58,014 nucleotides of DNA from Acidulodesulfobacterium_A sp049965795 (GCA_049965795.1 JBMFVW010000007.1:1-58014), one strand, 5' to 3'. Positions 1 through 8,535 are shown, counted from the first letter of the stretch. Notes: generated by a model from the sequence alone, not told the origin. Numbers and translations: made by a program.

Positions 1-1
1 C

Positions 2-202
2 ATATCACAATTATTGCAATCCTGCAAAAACATAGATAATGATTTTATAGAGCTTGAAAGATTAAATATAGACGATATGACAAACTATGCCGTTATCGTG
101 CGATATGATGACATAATAGAGCCTAATATTGAAGACGCTAAAGAAGCTATCGATATGGCTGAAAAAGTGAAATTATTTACTTATAAAAAAATAAATTTAT
201 AA
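2..202 (+). CDS. HEPN domain protein, C-terminal fragment (runs off left edge)
   Basis: The reading frame is open from base 2 and ends at a TAA at 200-202, so only the last 66 residues are in the window. They contain LTNYAV-like and RYDD segments followed by EDAKEAIDMAEKVK, the usual C-terminal end of small HEPN proteins (COG2250). These are often paired with an MNT nucleotidyltransferase as a toxin-antitoxin system. The TTG at 14 is an internal codon and not a start. The gene ends about 90 bases before a 3' half of tRNA-Lys, so it is probably cargo at the right end of an integrated element (inference). The partner gene and the catalytic HEPN region would lie outside the window. Confidence 0.7.
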   Translation: MSQLLQSCKNIDNDFIELERLNIDDMTNYAVIVRYDDIIEPNIEDAKEAIDMAEKVKLFTYKKINL

Positions 203-255
203 TAAGCATTAGCGTATTTGTCACAAAATTGTCCCATAGCATTTTTTATAAAGAA

Positions 256-294
256 AATAACTTAATAATATCAATAAGTTATTGTATGCAATAA
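256..294. repeat. Paired inverted repeats next to the tRNA-Lys fragment
   Basis: AATAACTTA (256-264) is repeated inverted as TAAGTTATT (275-283) with a 10-base spacer. It overlaps a second inverted pair, TTATTG (279-284) and CAATAA (289-294). They sit exactly where the 5' half of tRNA-Lys should be. Inverted core or arm sites beside an attachment site would look like this, but the bases are very AT-rich and chance cannot be excluded. Confidence 0.35.
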
Positions 295-344
295 CCTGAC
301 TTTTAATCAGGTGGTCGTGGGTTCGACTCCCGCGCGGCTCACCA
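295..344 (+). other. 3' half of tRNA-Lys(TTT), probable attachment site (attR)
   Basis: From 295 the sequence reads as the anticodon arm of tRNA-Lys (stem CCTGA/TCAGG, loop CTTTTAA, anticodon TTT), variable loop, T arm (stem GTGGG/CCCGC, loop TTCGACT), acceptor 3' strand GCGGCTC and ACCA. The matching acceptor 5' strand and D arm are absent upstream, where AT-rich inverted repeats lie instead. A truncated tRNA that keeps everything from the anticodon arm to CCA is the usual footprint left at the far end of an element integrated by a tyrosine recombinase. The intact tRNA-Lys and the integrase should then lie to the left, outside the window. It cannot fold into a working tRNA. Confidence 0.75.
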
Positions 345-579
345 ATAAAATCAAGCTTTACAAGAGTTCTTAAGTTTTATGATTTTTTTATCAAACGTAT
401 TTACGGCATCTTTTAAACGAGCGGATAGATGTTTATCTTATGCGCGGGCAGGGGCAGTTTTATACCTTATTAATTAGCTATATAATTAAGCCTTTTATAA
501 TCCATTAAATAATACTTTTTGTCTAAAAATGGCCGCTTAACAAAACGAAATAATTAATAAATATTTATAAAATTAAGAA
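345..579. other. Non-coding stretch after the tRNA fragment
   Basis: With the att-like region this makes 377 bases (203-579) without a gene. After CCA at 344 I see only AT-rich sequence and one short GC-rich patch near 450-462. No convincing ORF, promoter or terminator is visible. Confidence 0.4.
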
Positions 580-933
580 TTAATTTTCGTTCCTTTTAGA
601 AGTATTATGCTCAATATCCATTAATACTAATATTAACTCCGCATAAGCCCATAGCAATAAAAATATAACTATAGTAACTATTGTTCCGCCGATCAATGAG
701 AAAAAGAAGGATGACAAAGCCGAACCGACATTAAATCCGCCTCTTCCGAACATCTCCGACATTTTTCCGGACTGGTCCGCCCATACAAAAGACATTATTA
801 AAGTGCCTATTAATCCGACCGTCAAATATACAATGGCTGCTATTTTTAATATAAAAGCAATAAGAGAAAGCGCGGGGTATTTTGAGTCGTTATTTAAAGT
901 GCCTCTGAACTTGAAGTAAGATATGTAATTCAT
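580..933 (-). CDS. Small membrane protein of unknown function
   Basis: 117 residues with two long hydrophobic segments (about 22-50 and 72-100) separated by a Gly/Ser/Phe-rich linker, and a charged C-terminus containing DIEHNTSKR. The AGGAGA placed 9 bases before ATG supports the start. The gene follows panB by 53 bases on the same strand and may be the last gene of that transcription unit. The tail is reminiscent of small inner-membrane proteins whose last helix is followed by an acidic DIE motif, but I do not recognise a named family with confidence. No catalytic motif is visible. Confidence 0.6.
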   Translation of the reverse strand: MNYISYFKFRGTLNNDSKYPALSLIAFILKIAAIVYLTVGLIGTLIMSFVWADQSGKMSEMFGRGGFNVGSALSSFFFSLIGGTIVTIVIFLLLWAYAELILVLMDIEHNTSKRNEN

Positions 934-986
934 AAATTATGTTCTCCTATTATTTTAAAAATTTATTCCTTATTTTATATTTTGCT

Positions 987-1790
987 TTATTTTTGTTTAT
1001 AAATATTTTCTTCCGCCGGAAAAGAACTGTCCTTAACTTCCCTGCCGAACGTTTTTAGAGCTTCGATTATTATAGGGCGGGATTCCGCAAATTTTTTAAC
1101 GAATTTAGGAGGTTTTTGGGCTAACATTCCTATAACGTCGTAAAATACAAGCACCTGTCCATCGGTATATTTTCCGGCTCCTATTCCGATAGTTGGAATA
1201 TTTATACTTTTTTTAACGATTACGGCAGCTTCTTCGGGCATCGCCTCCAAAACTATCATAAATGCGCCTGCGTCTTCTATAGCCTTAGCGTCTTCGACAA
1301 GTTTCTCGATTTGCGAACTTATTTTGCCTTGAACTTTATATCCGCCCATAACATTAATAAACTGCGGCATAAGACCAATATGGCCTATTACCGGAATACC
1401 GCTTTCGGCAAGTCTTTTAACGGTGCCGGATATATAAGAGCCGCCTTCCATTTTAACGGCATTTGCGCCGCCTTCTTTAAGTATTCTGCCTGCATTTGTC
1501 AAAGCCTGTTCCGGGTTTACCTGATAAGACATAAAAGGCATATCGCATGCCAAAAAAGTATTTTTTAAACCCGCCTTTACTATTTTGGTATGGTAAATCA
1601 TCTCTTCTAATGTGACGCTTATAGTATTATCTTTTCCCTGAACCGTAGTCGCAAGCGAATCGCCTACCAATACTATATCTACGCCTGCTTCTTCTGCAAT
1701 ACCGGCTTGAATAAAATCGTAAGCGGTTATCATTACGATTTTTTCGCCGTTTAATTTCATTTTAATAAAATCTTCGATTCCTTTTTGCAT
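987..1790 (-). CDS. panB: 3-methyl-2-oxobutanoate hydroxymethyltransferase
   Basis: PanB transfers a hydroxymethyl group from 5,10-methylenetetrahydrofolate to 2-oxoisovalerate to give ketopantoate, the first committed step of pantothenate and CoA synthesis in the cytoplasm. The 267 residues match the family length. The N-terminus KIVMITAYDFIQAGIAEEAG, the metal-binding VLVGDSLATTVQG loop, VKMEGG and GHIGLMPQ are all diagnostic of this TIM-barrel family. ATG at 1790 lies 9 bases after the stop of the upstream phosphate acyltransferase gene and has only a weak Shine-Dalgarno, so it is probably translated by coupling. panC and panD are not in the window. Confidence 0.95.
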   Translation of the reverse strand: MQKGIEDFIKMKLNGEKIVMITAYDFIQAGIAEEAGVDIVLVGDSLATTVQGKDNTISVTLEEMIYHTKIVKAGLKNTFLACDMPFMSYQVNPEQALTNAGRILKEGGANAVKMEGGSYISGTVKRLAESGIPVIGHIGLMPQFINVMGGYKVQGKISSQIEKLVEDAKAIEDAGAFMIVLEAMPEEAAVIVKKSINIPTIGIGAGKYTDGQVLVFYDVIGMLAQKPPKFVKKFAESRPIIIEALKTFGREVKDSSFPAEENIYKQK

Positions 1791-1799
1791 TTTATATTC

Positions 1800-2741
1800 T
1801 TATACCCATGCTTTATATTCTAAAAATTTAGAATAATTTTCGGAGACTATAGAAGCAAACGCCGCCGAGTAAAGTCTTGCCTCTGCATTATCTGACCTGG
1901 AAGTAAGCACGACCGGCACTTTAAGCCCTACTACAATTCCCGCCACTTTAGCGCCTGCAAGATATTCCAGATCTTTAAAAAGTATGTTGCCCGATTCTAT
2001 GTTAGGAACCAATATTATATCGGCATCGCCTGATACCTCGCTTGTGATTCCTTTTTCTTCCGCTGCTTTTTTTGAAATAACGTTATCGAAAGCGAGCGGC
2101 CCGTCAACTATGCCTCCCGTAATTTGACCTCTCTGAGCCATTTTGGAAAGAATTGCGGCATCCATAGTAGATGCTATCTTGGGATTTACGGTTTCCACCG
2201 CCGAAAGTATTGCCGCTTTAGGATTTTTAATGCCTAGAATTTTGCAGGTGTCGATGGCATTTTGAAGTATCTGCGCTTTTTGAACGATATCAGGATTAAT
2301 ATTAATGGCCGCATCGGTTATAAAGATTAATTTCTTATAAGTTTTTATTTCCATACAAAATATATGGGAAATAAACCTGTTAGTCCTTAAACCGCTTTCC
2401 ATGCGGATAAGCTGATGCATTAATATATCGGTATGGATGTGTCCTTTTATTATTATGTCGACTTTTTTATCGCAGGCTAATTTAACGGCAATAATAGATG
2501 CATCTACGTCGTTTTCAGCACCGATTATTTCAATATCGTTCGCAGAAATACTTTTTTCTTTTTTTTTAAGGATGGAAATTATTTTACTCTTGCTGCCTAT
2601 AAGTTTTGGGATTATAATGCCCTTTTTATAAGCTAAAACTATCCCTTCAACGACGAAATCGTCTTCGGCAACTACTACTGCCGCTCTTTTAGCTTTAAAC
2701 GATTTCGCCGATATTATTAAATCGTCTAATTTTTTTTGCAT
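1800..2741 (-). CDS. Phosphate acetyl/butyryltransferase family protein
   Basis: Members of this family exchange CoA and phosphate on short acyl groups (acetyl-CoA or butyryl-CoA to the acyl phosphate). The 313-residue length, the N-terminal Rossmann-like half, IIKGHIHTDILMHQLI, TDAAININPD and the ending VVLTSRSDNAEARLYSAA are typical of Ptb rather than the longer Pta. No butyrate or acetate kinase gene lies beside it, so the acyl phosphate it makes or uses is not known from context. It sits directly upstream of panB. That pairing does not by itself explain the function, and I leave the substrate open between acetyl, butyryl and branched acyl groups. Confidence 0.85.
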   Translation of the reverse strand: MQKKLDDLIISAKSFKAKRAAVVVAEDDFVVEGIVLAYKKGIIIPKLIGSKSKIISILKKKEKSISANDIEIIGAENDVDASIIAVKLACDKKVDIIIKGHIHTDILMHQLIRMESGLRTNRFISHIFCMEIKTYKKLIFITDAAININPDIVQKAQILQNAIDTCKILGIKNPKAAILSAVETVNPKIASTMDAAILSKMAQRGQITGGIVDGPLAFDNVISKKAAEEKGITSEVSGDADIILVPNIESGNILFKDLEYLAGAKVAGIVVGLKVPVVLTSRSDNAEARLYSAAFASIVSENYSKFLEYKAWV

Positions 2742-2754
2742 TTAAAATATGTTT

Positions 2755-3084
2755 TTAAACGATTTTACTCAAAACATTTCCTGTTTTATTAGTTCCTATA
2801 GTAACAGCCTGCCCGTTGTTGTTATACTGATTCTGATTTGCCGTGTTGCCGTTACCTGCAGATTGAAGACTCCTTGTATTTTGATTAAGGTTTGCCGTTG
2901 ATTGATTAAGCGCATTTACCAAACCTTGATTCAAAGTTCTGACCGTGTTTAGAGTTAATGCGGCGGTTTTATCCGCAACGTCGTTAGGACCGGAAATATT
3001 CCGATATTGCCCTTTATCGGCATTTGCTTGATTGCTTTGAAACAGCTGAGACGCCGTAGGATTTGAATTAATTCCCTGAACCAT
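2755..3084 (-). CDS. Asn/Gln-rich small protein of unknown function
   Basis: 109 residues starting MVQGINSN, very rich in Asn, Gln, Ser and Thr, with a central helical stretch (DKTAALTLNTVRTLNQG) and a low-complexity Asn/Gln tail. An ATG 15 bases upstream would add MGVIK, but the run of five G directly after that ATG lies 8 bases before the second ATG and is the only good ribosome-binding site, so I choose 3084. There is no signal peptide, membrane segment or cysteine. The gene stands between rubrerythrin and the phosphate acyltransferase, 13 bases from the latter. It resembles small secreted or structural proteins in composition only; no family is recognised. Confidence 0.6.
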   Translation of the reverse strand: MVQGINSNPTASQLFQSNQANADKGQYRNISGPNDVADKTAALTLNTVRTLNQGLVNALNQSTANLNQNTRSLQSAGNGNTANQNQYNNNGQAVTIGTNKTGNVLSKIV

Positions 3085-3245
3085 TTTAATTACCCCCATT
3101 TTTGAATATTTAATTAGTTGTTTTGATTAATCAATACATCTAAATACTATCTAATTACAATATCTATATTTATAATATCACAAAAAATTATATTGTCAAA
3201 TCTTTCTGAGGAAAAAGCGTCGGGGAAAGATGCAGGACAATTATT

Positions 3246-3758
3246 TTAAGCGCTGAATTTAATATATTTATCTTTCCGGCATCCGCAAACAGGACATTTG
3301 TCGGGAGCTTCGGGTCCCACGTGCGTATGTCCGCATACCGGGCATATATAAACCGTTTCCCCGTCAAAATCTTTGCCGGCGTCAAAAAGTTCTTTGGCTT
3401 TTTTATAAATATCCCTATGAATTTTTTCCGCTTCTAAAGCATAGTGCGTTGAGAGCTGGGCTTCTTTCTCATTCTGAAACTTAGCGGTTTCGTTGAAAAC
3501 GGGGTACATTTCTTCTATTTCATAATTCTCGCCGTTATATGCCGCTAAGATATTTTCACCGCTTTTTTTGATACCTCCTAATGCCCTCAAATGATTTTTT
3601 GCATGTATAAGTTCAGCTTTGGCTATAGCCCTGAATATGTTGGCTAATCTTGGTTTTCCTTCTTTCTCAGCCTCTTCGGAAAAAATCATATATTTAACAT
3701 GCGCCTGGCTTTCTCCGGCAAAAGCCGCTTTCAAATCCTCTTCCGTCATGCTTCTCAT
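3246..3758 (-). CDS. rbr: Rubrerythrin
   Basis: Rubrerythrin reduces hydrogen peroxide in the cytoplasm of anaerobes, taking electrons from NAD(P)H through rubredoxin-like carriers. The 170-residue protein has an N-terminal four-helix di-iron domain (Glu/His ligands in GESQAH, AKAELIHAKNH, LEAEKIH) and a C-terminal rubredoxin-like Fe(Cys)4 domain with two CPVCG knuckles (about residues 139-160). AGGAGG stands 7 bases before the first ATG, fixing the start at MRSMTEEDL. It has its own intergenic region on both sides. Together with the flavodiiron protein at 7216-8457 it gives a peroxide/oxygen detoxification pair. Confidence 0.95.
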   Translation of the reverse strand: MRSMTEEDLKAAFAGESQAHVKYMIFSEEAEKEGKPRLANIFRAIAKAELIHAKNHLRALGGIKKSGENILAAYNGENYEIEEMYPVFNETAKFQNEKEAQLSTHYALEAEKIHRDIYKKAKELFDAGKDFDGETVYICPVCGHTHVGPEAPDKCPVCGCRKDKYIKFSA

Positions 3759-3853
3759 AATTAAGCCTCCTTGATTTGTTTTTTATATTTATAATTATTA
3801 AAATTAAATACAATTAAATTTTTATCGTTTCGTTTATATATAATTAATTACAA

Positions 3854-5887
3854 TTAATAAAAATAAACGTTTGAAACTGCGATAAAGTAATTCTTCATAT
3901 ACTGCAGATATGCCCTGATAATTTTTCTATATCTTCTATATTCTTCCGTCGCAACAACCGGTTTTTTTGATTCAAATTTATACGAGCAAATTAACTCCGT
4001 TTTATTATTTAAAAATTTACATTCGGAATATGCAGAACTTAATCTTCCCTTAAGCTTCAGCTCTCGTGGCATATAATAAACGGAAGACTTCGCCGGAAGC
4101 TTAATTTTAATTAATCCTTTATGTTCAAAAGGATAACCTATTATTAAATTATACCGTCTTTTCTCCTTTAAAACAAGCCCGAGTAATCCGGAATCTACCG
4201 GCAATACGGAATGAAACAGCAGCTTATCTCCGTTTTTTGTTCCGTAGTTCTTATCTTTAATTTTGATTATTAATTTTAAATTTTTATTTATATTTTTTAA
4301 ATTTTTAAAATTAAAATCTTTTATCTGCGAACCCGGTAAAAAATTATATAACGAATTATAAACTTTAATCTTTTTTTCGTATTTATTAATATTTTTTAAG
4401 GAAGATCTTTCATAATTAGAATAAATCCCCTTATACTCGACCGAAACCGTTCCTGTAAGCGTTCCGTTTTTGTTTATTCTTCCCTTAAACGAAAATGTTT
4501 TTTCGTTTTGGCTCGGTTTTTCCGAAAGAGTTTTAATAAATTTAAATTTATTATATCCTGAAATAGCAGCGCCTTTTCTGCCGGACAATTCAAAAGGAAT
4601 ATCGAAAGCTTTATAAGAGGATGAATCTGGATATAAATAAAGGCGTTCATGCCGTCCTTTTTGTTTTAAAGTTAAACCAACCAAAACAGAGTCAAACTGT
4701 TTTGGTGAAATTATTTTACTATTAAAATCCGCCGTGTTTAAAGACGCGATTAATACAGGGTAAGCATTTATTTTTGCCGTCTTAAGCATGGTTATAAGCA
4801 GAGCCGCCAAAGATTTGGAATCGCCGTAACCGTCGTTAAAAACAGACGAAGCATCAGTCGGTCTGTAACCGTTGATCCCGTAACCGATCCCCGCGTATCT
4901 GAAAGTTTTGACAAACTTATCGTATATAGATGCCGCCTCTTTTTTTTCTGTTATAATACCGCCGTTGTCTTTGTTTTTATATTTTTTAATTGCGGATTTA
5001 ACGAATTTTTCTATTTTTTTATCCGGTTTTTCGGCTTTTTTAAACATTGCGTTTATTCTGTTCAATAGAGCTCCCCATGAAGTATAAGTCGATACCGATA
5101 TATACTTTCTTAATTTTTTTTCCGGAGGCATGTTGGATTCTTTTTTTATAGCGGGGACATTATTTGCAGAAATGTTTAATTTAGTAAATTTTTTATTCCT
5201 AAGCAAAACGGTTTTTCTTAATAAATAAGATTTTTTTAAATTATGAAGATACAGGTTAAGCTTAACCCCCGAAGGATAAAAGAGTGAAAAATTAATTTTT
5301 TGAACAGGAATACCGTATGAAAAATAATTAGTGTAAAAAACGCCGTTTTTAATAATGGGCTTAAAATTATTAATTTCGTAAGAAAAGTTTATTACGGAGC
5401 CGTCTTCTACCGCCGGCATAGAAAGAGTCATGTATTTTATATCGGAGTAAGCCGGATAATTAACCGCAAAACCCGGAGATACTATATTGACCGCATGTTT
5501 TCCTATAGGAATTTTGAACATTCCTTTAAGCAGCGTATATGCGTATAAAAATTTAATTTTTTGATATTTCGTCGAAAAAGGTATAACGACTTCCGAATAC
5601 TTGTTTATACCTCTCTGGGAAAGTATTTTTAAAGACTCTGTAACATACTCACGCAATACGTAATTTTTATTAAGTTTTAAGACGACGTCTTTTTTTATTA
5701 TATACGCTCCGTACTTTTTATATGCCCTTTCAATATTTTTCCCTTTAATTTTTTTGACTGCAACCGACTTCCTATTTAAAGTTTTATAAGAAAAAGCGGA
5801 GTGCATATCGGTTATATTTAAAAATGCCGTAAAAAATGCCGTTATAAACATAAAAAACAAAACAGGTTTTAATTTCTTATTTTTCAT
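3854..5887 (-). CDS. DUF3857/transglutaminase-like protein lacking catalytic residues
   Basis: 677 residues. An N-terminal hydrophobic segment (about 8-26) predicts export or anchoring, and the chain is very Lys-rich. Residues about 60-240 have the beta-rich DUF3857 pattern (VTESLKILSQRGINKYSE). Residues about 315-405 match the transglutaminase-like core that normally follows it. The usual GDCKD segment reads GDSKS (355-359), so the expected catalytic Cys is Ser357. The usual FNHV segment reads FDSV (398-401), so the His is missing too. The fold may be kept for binding rather than catalysis. The remaining C-terminal part is beta-rich. Function is unknown; the location is probably periplasmic or outer envelope. 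Confidence 0.7.
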   Translation of the reverse strand: MKNKKLKPVLFFMFITAFFTAFLNITDMHSAFSYKTLNRKSVAVKKIKGKNIERAYKKYGAYIIKKDVVLKLNKNYVLREYVTESLKILSQRGINKYSEVVIPFSTKYQKIKFLYAYTLLKGMFKIPIGKHAVNIVSPGFAVNYPAYSDIKYMTLSMPAVEDGSVINFSYEINNFKPIIKNGVFYTNYFSYGIPVQKINFSLFYPSGVKLNLYLHNLKKSYLLRKTVLLRNKKFTKLNISANNVPAIKKESNMPPEKKLRKYISVSTYTSWGALLNRINAMFKKAEKPDKKIEKFVKSAIKKYKNKDNGGIITEKKEAASIYDKFVKTFRYAGIGYGINGYRPTDASSVFNDGYGDSKSLAALLITMLKTAKINAYPVLIASLNTADFNSKIISPKQFDSVLVGLTLKQKGRHERLYLYPDSSSYKAFDIPFELSGRKGAAISGYNKFKFIKTLSEKPSQNEKTFSFKGRINKNGTLTGTVSVEYKGIYSNYERSSLKNINKYEKKIKVYNSLYNFLPGSQIKDFNFKNLKNINKNLKLIIKIKDKNYGTKNGDKLLFHSVLPVDSGLLGLVLKEKRRYNLIIGYPFEHKGLIKIKLPAKSSVYYMPRELKLKGRLSSAYSECKFLNNKTELICSYKFESKKPVVATEEYRRYRKIIRAYLQYMKNYFIAVSNVYFY

Positions 5888-5948
5888 CGATGAGGATCCT
5901 TTTAATTTAAAAATTTAATTAAGTTTATAAACATATAAATTATGAAAG

Positions 5949-7097
5949 TCAGCCTTTAAAATTACAAATTGCATAAATACCGCACTTGCCGCAATCCGAA
6001 CGATTTCCGCCTTTTGTACATATATCCAGTATTCCTAACCTTGTAATAGCGAAATCGTATTTTATAGGATCGGAGTAGTCCAATTTCTTAAGATTTTCAG
6101 TTATTTCTTCCGCCATTTTAAAAGACGGATTTTGACGTTTTGTCAAACCTATGTAACGGCTTATTCTTCCTATATGGGTATCTACCGGCATAATAAGCTG
6201 ATAAGGTTGAATTCCGTTATTCCATATGCCGAAATCTAAATTGTCCGAATTTCTTACCATCCACCTTAAATATAAATTTATCCTTTTACACGGGCTGTTA
6301 TCTTTTGGCGAAGTAAAGAAAAAACGGACCATTGAATGTTCGGGGAGATTTTTTGTTCCGTATATTGAGGAAAAATCGGCAATATGCAAAGCTCTTTCGC
6401 AAAAACTTTCTATAGATTTTTTTAAATTTATATCGGAAGGATTATATCCTATAAGAAAAAAATTTTCTATAGAACCGTATTGTTTTAGTATTTCGCTTAA
6501 AATAAGAAACAATGCGGCAACATCTTTTTCTTTTATAAAGCGGTAATAAAAGCCTTTAAATAATTTTAATCCTTCTTCCGCATTAAAATTAAAAGTAAAT
6601 TCATAAAATTTATGCCTTGTTATACCGTCTATTTTATCCAATGTTTTAAGTATCTGGGGGACGCCGCCGAAAGCAAATCCGGCAGCTACAAAACCGGATA
6701 TTTCTATATCTCTAGTGTCGTTAAATTTATGTACGAATCCAAGAGGGTCGGAATAAAGATAAGACTCCTCGAACTTGCAATATAAATCTTCAAGACATTC
6801 TTTTAATTTAAGGGTATTTCCATCCTTATTGAACGATTCGGCCTTGCTTATAATTCCGTTCCTGTAAACAAAAGTTTTGCCGTCGGAAAGAGACCAGCAG
6901 TCGCCCTCATCAAAAGGAAACGGAACTTCCAGACCTCTTCCTATAAAAACATCATTCCCGTCTATTTTTGTATAGAAGTTAAAATTATTATCCTCCCAAA
7001 TCAAAGACTTGCCTGAGCCTTCTGTTACCTCTGGGGATTCGGCGTTTTTGCCGCCCGATAACAATAAATCTTTATCCGCTTCTTTATGACAAACCAT
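5949..7097 (-). CDS. TIGR02757/DUF2400 family, endonuclease III-like Fe-S protein
   Basis: 382 residues. From about residue 95 it follows the TIGR02757 family (YSDPLGFVHKF, then GFVAAGFAFGGVPQILKTL). The C-terminal half has an HhH-GPD style segment MPVDTHIGRISRYIGL, comparable to the catalytic Asp region of endonuclease III. It ends in C-x8-C-x2-C-x5-C, very close to the C-x6-C-x2-C-x5-C [4Fe-4S] loop of endonuclease III. A DNA-repair or DNA-binding role is likely, but the family has no settled activity. About 90 N-terminal residues before the recognised domain are unusual. The ATG has only a weak AGGT upstream, so the start is uncertain. Confidence 0.8.
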   Translation of the reverse strand: MVCHKEADKDLLLSGGKNAESPEVTEGSGKSLIWEDNNFNFYTKIDGNDVFIGRGLEVPFPFDEGDCWSLSDGKTFVYRNGIISKAESFNKDGNTLKLKECLEDLYCKFEESYLYSDPLGFVHKFNDTRDIEISGFVAAGFAFGGVPQILKTLDKIDGITRHKFYEFTFNFNAEEGLKLFKGFYYRFIKEKDVAALFLILSEILKQYGSIENFFLIGYNPSDINLKKSIESFCERALHIADFSSIYGTKNLPEHSMVRFFFTSPKDNSPCKRINLYLRWMVRNSDNLDFGIWNNGIQPYQLIMPVDTHIGRISRYIGLTKRQNPSFKMAEEITENLKKLDYSDPIKYDFAITRLGILDICTKGGNRSDCGKCGIYAICNFKG

Positions 7098-7215
7098 TAC
7101 AAATAACCTATTATTTTATCTTATCTTATTTTGACCTGTTTATCCGTTATTTCTTATTGAATCGATATATAAATAATTTAGCATATCTATAATAATATAT
7201 AATACTATGAAAATA

Positions 7216-8457
7216 CTATGAATCCTGCGTTATTTTGTATGCAAAATCCATTCCGAATTTTTCGCATTTAATTAAGTCTTCCTCAAACGGGGTCATCTGA
7301 ATTTTCAATCCTTCCTGCGCAATAACAAACCGCAAGCTTTTCAAAATATCCTGAATCATCTGGACTGCCTCGCCGCTCCATCCGTAGCAGCCGAATACTG
7401 CAGCTTTTTTATTTTTAACGTTAAGCATAACTAAAGACGATATCATGTCAAATATAGGTTTGGGCGGTTTAGCGTTAAGCGTAGGCGAACCTACTATCAC
7501 TGCGTCGGCTTTTTCAATTTCATCGACTATATAATCCGCGTCGCGGTCGACTAAATTTATTAACGCAACGTCCGTAAGTCCGTCTATTGCAGCTCCTTTA
7601 GCAATGTGCTTTGCCATTTCTTCGGTATTTCCGTAAGCCGAAGCATAAACTATAACTATCTTCTTCAGGGTGGAATCTGCATTGTTCGGTTTGCTTGCTT
7701 CGATGTACCATTCTATATATTTTTTTAAATTTTCCCTCAATACGGGACCGTGCGACGGCGCAATAACGTCGATATCTAAATTTTTAATTTTTTCTATAGC
7801 GCTCAAAGAATAATTTTTAAAAGGTCTCATTATATGGGTAAAATAAAATTTAAAATCCTCGAAGGCTTCTTCCTTGTCTGTTATTAAATCGTTAAAAATA
7901 TTGGCGTCGCAATAATGCGCTCCGAAAAAATCGCAGGGGAAGAGTATTTTATCTTCTTTTAGATATGTAAACATAGTATCCGGCCAGTGAAGAAAAGGGG
8001 CGCTTATAAATTGCAGGGTTTTGCCGCCCAAATCTATGGAATCGCCGTCGCCTACGGTAATATTATTGTAATCTTTTTTTATAATATGCTGTACGAAATG
8101 ATGAGCGTTTTTTGAATAAACAAGCGTAGCGTCTTTTGCAATTTCTTTAATTATGTGAAGCGCTCCGGAATGGTCCGGTTCTGTATGATTAATAATGATA
8201 TAATCTATTTTAGAAATATCGGCAACAGAATTTAATTTATTTATAAGCTGGTCTTTAGTATTCAGCTTGACGGTATCTATCAGGGCGGATTTTTCGCTTC
8301 CCTGAATAAAATAAGAATTATAGCTTGTTCCGTTAACGGTAGGTACGACTATGTCGAATACTCTTAGATCAGGATCGAATGCTCCGGTATAATATACTCC
8401 GTCCTTTATTTTAACAGCTTTTTGAGATAAAATATCGTTTTTAACATTATTATCCAT
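7216..8457 (-). CDS. Flavodiiron protein (A-type, FprA/ROO family)
   Basis: This cytoplasmic enzyme reduces oxygen to water and/or nitric oxide to nitrous oxide using reduced rubredoxin or F420. Residues 1-250 form the beta-lactamase-like di-iron domain with all expected ligands: H91, E93, D95 (in NHTEPDHSG), H157, D176 and H236 (SHGP). Residues about 266-413 are the flavodoxin domain with FMN loop YASAYGNTEEM. The length of 413 is standard and no C-terminal rubredoxin domain is attached. The start is supported by TGGAGG upstream of ATG. It is divergent from hemW with 180 bases between the starts. It could favour either oxygen or NO; the sequence does not decide. Confidence 0.95.
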   Translation of the reverse strand: MDNNVKNDILSQKAVKIKDGVYYTGAFDPDLRVFDIVVPTVNGTSYNSYFIQGSEKSALIDTVKLNTKDQLINKLNSVADISKIDYIIINHTEPDHSGALHIIKEIAKDATLVYSKNAHHFVQHIIKKDYNNITVGDGDSIDLGGKTLQFISAPFLHWPDTMFTYLKEDKILFPCDFFGAHYCDANIFNDLITDKEEAFEDFKFYFTHIMRPFKNYSLSAIEKIKNLDIDVIAPSHGPVLRENLKKYIEWYIEASKPNNADSTLKKIVIVYASAYGNTEEMAKHIAKGAAIDGLTDVALINLVDRDADYIVDEIEKADAVIVGSPTLNAKPPKPIFDMISSLVMLNVKNKKAAVFGCYGWSGEAVQMIQDILKSLRFVIAQEGLKIQMTPFEEDLIKCEKFGMDFAYKITQDS

Positions 8458-8535
8458 AGATGAACCTCCAGTTTAAATGTTAATGAATTTATATGGCCAT
8501 GGGCTTATCCGGTCTATTATAAATTCAATTTAATA

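Noticed and set aside
219..238. Half of a family A palindrome near the tRNA-Lys fragment
   Set aside because: GTCACAAAATTGTCCC shares letters with the repeat but lacks the CAGAATT core.
1311..1568. Plus-strand ORF inside panB
   Set aside because: Antisense to a well-conserved gene with no ribosome-binding site; the many similar plus-strand ORFs opposite nuo, acs, rho, proA and waaA were rejected for the same reason.
3188..3385. Minus-strand ORF overlapping rubrerythrin
   Set aside because: Out-of-frame shadow of the rubredoxin-like end of rbr.
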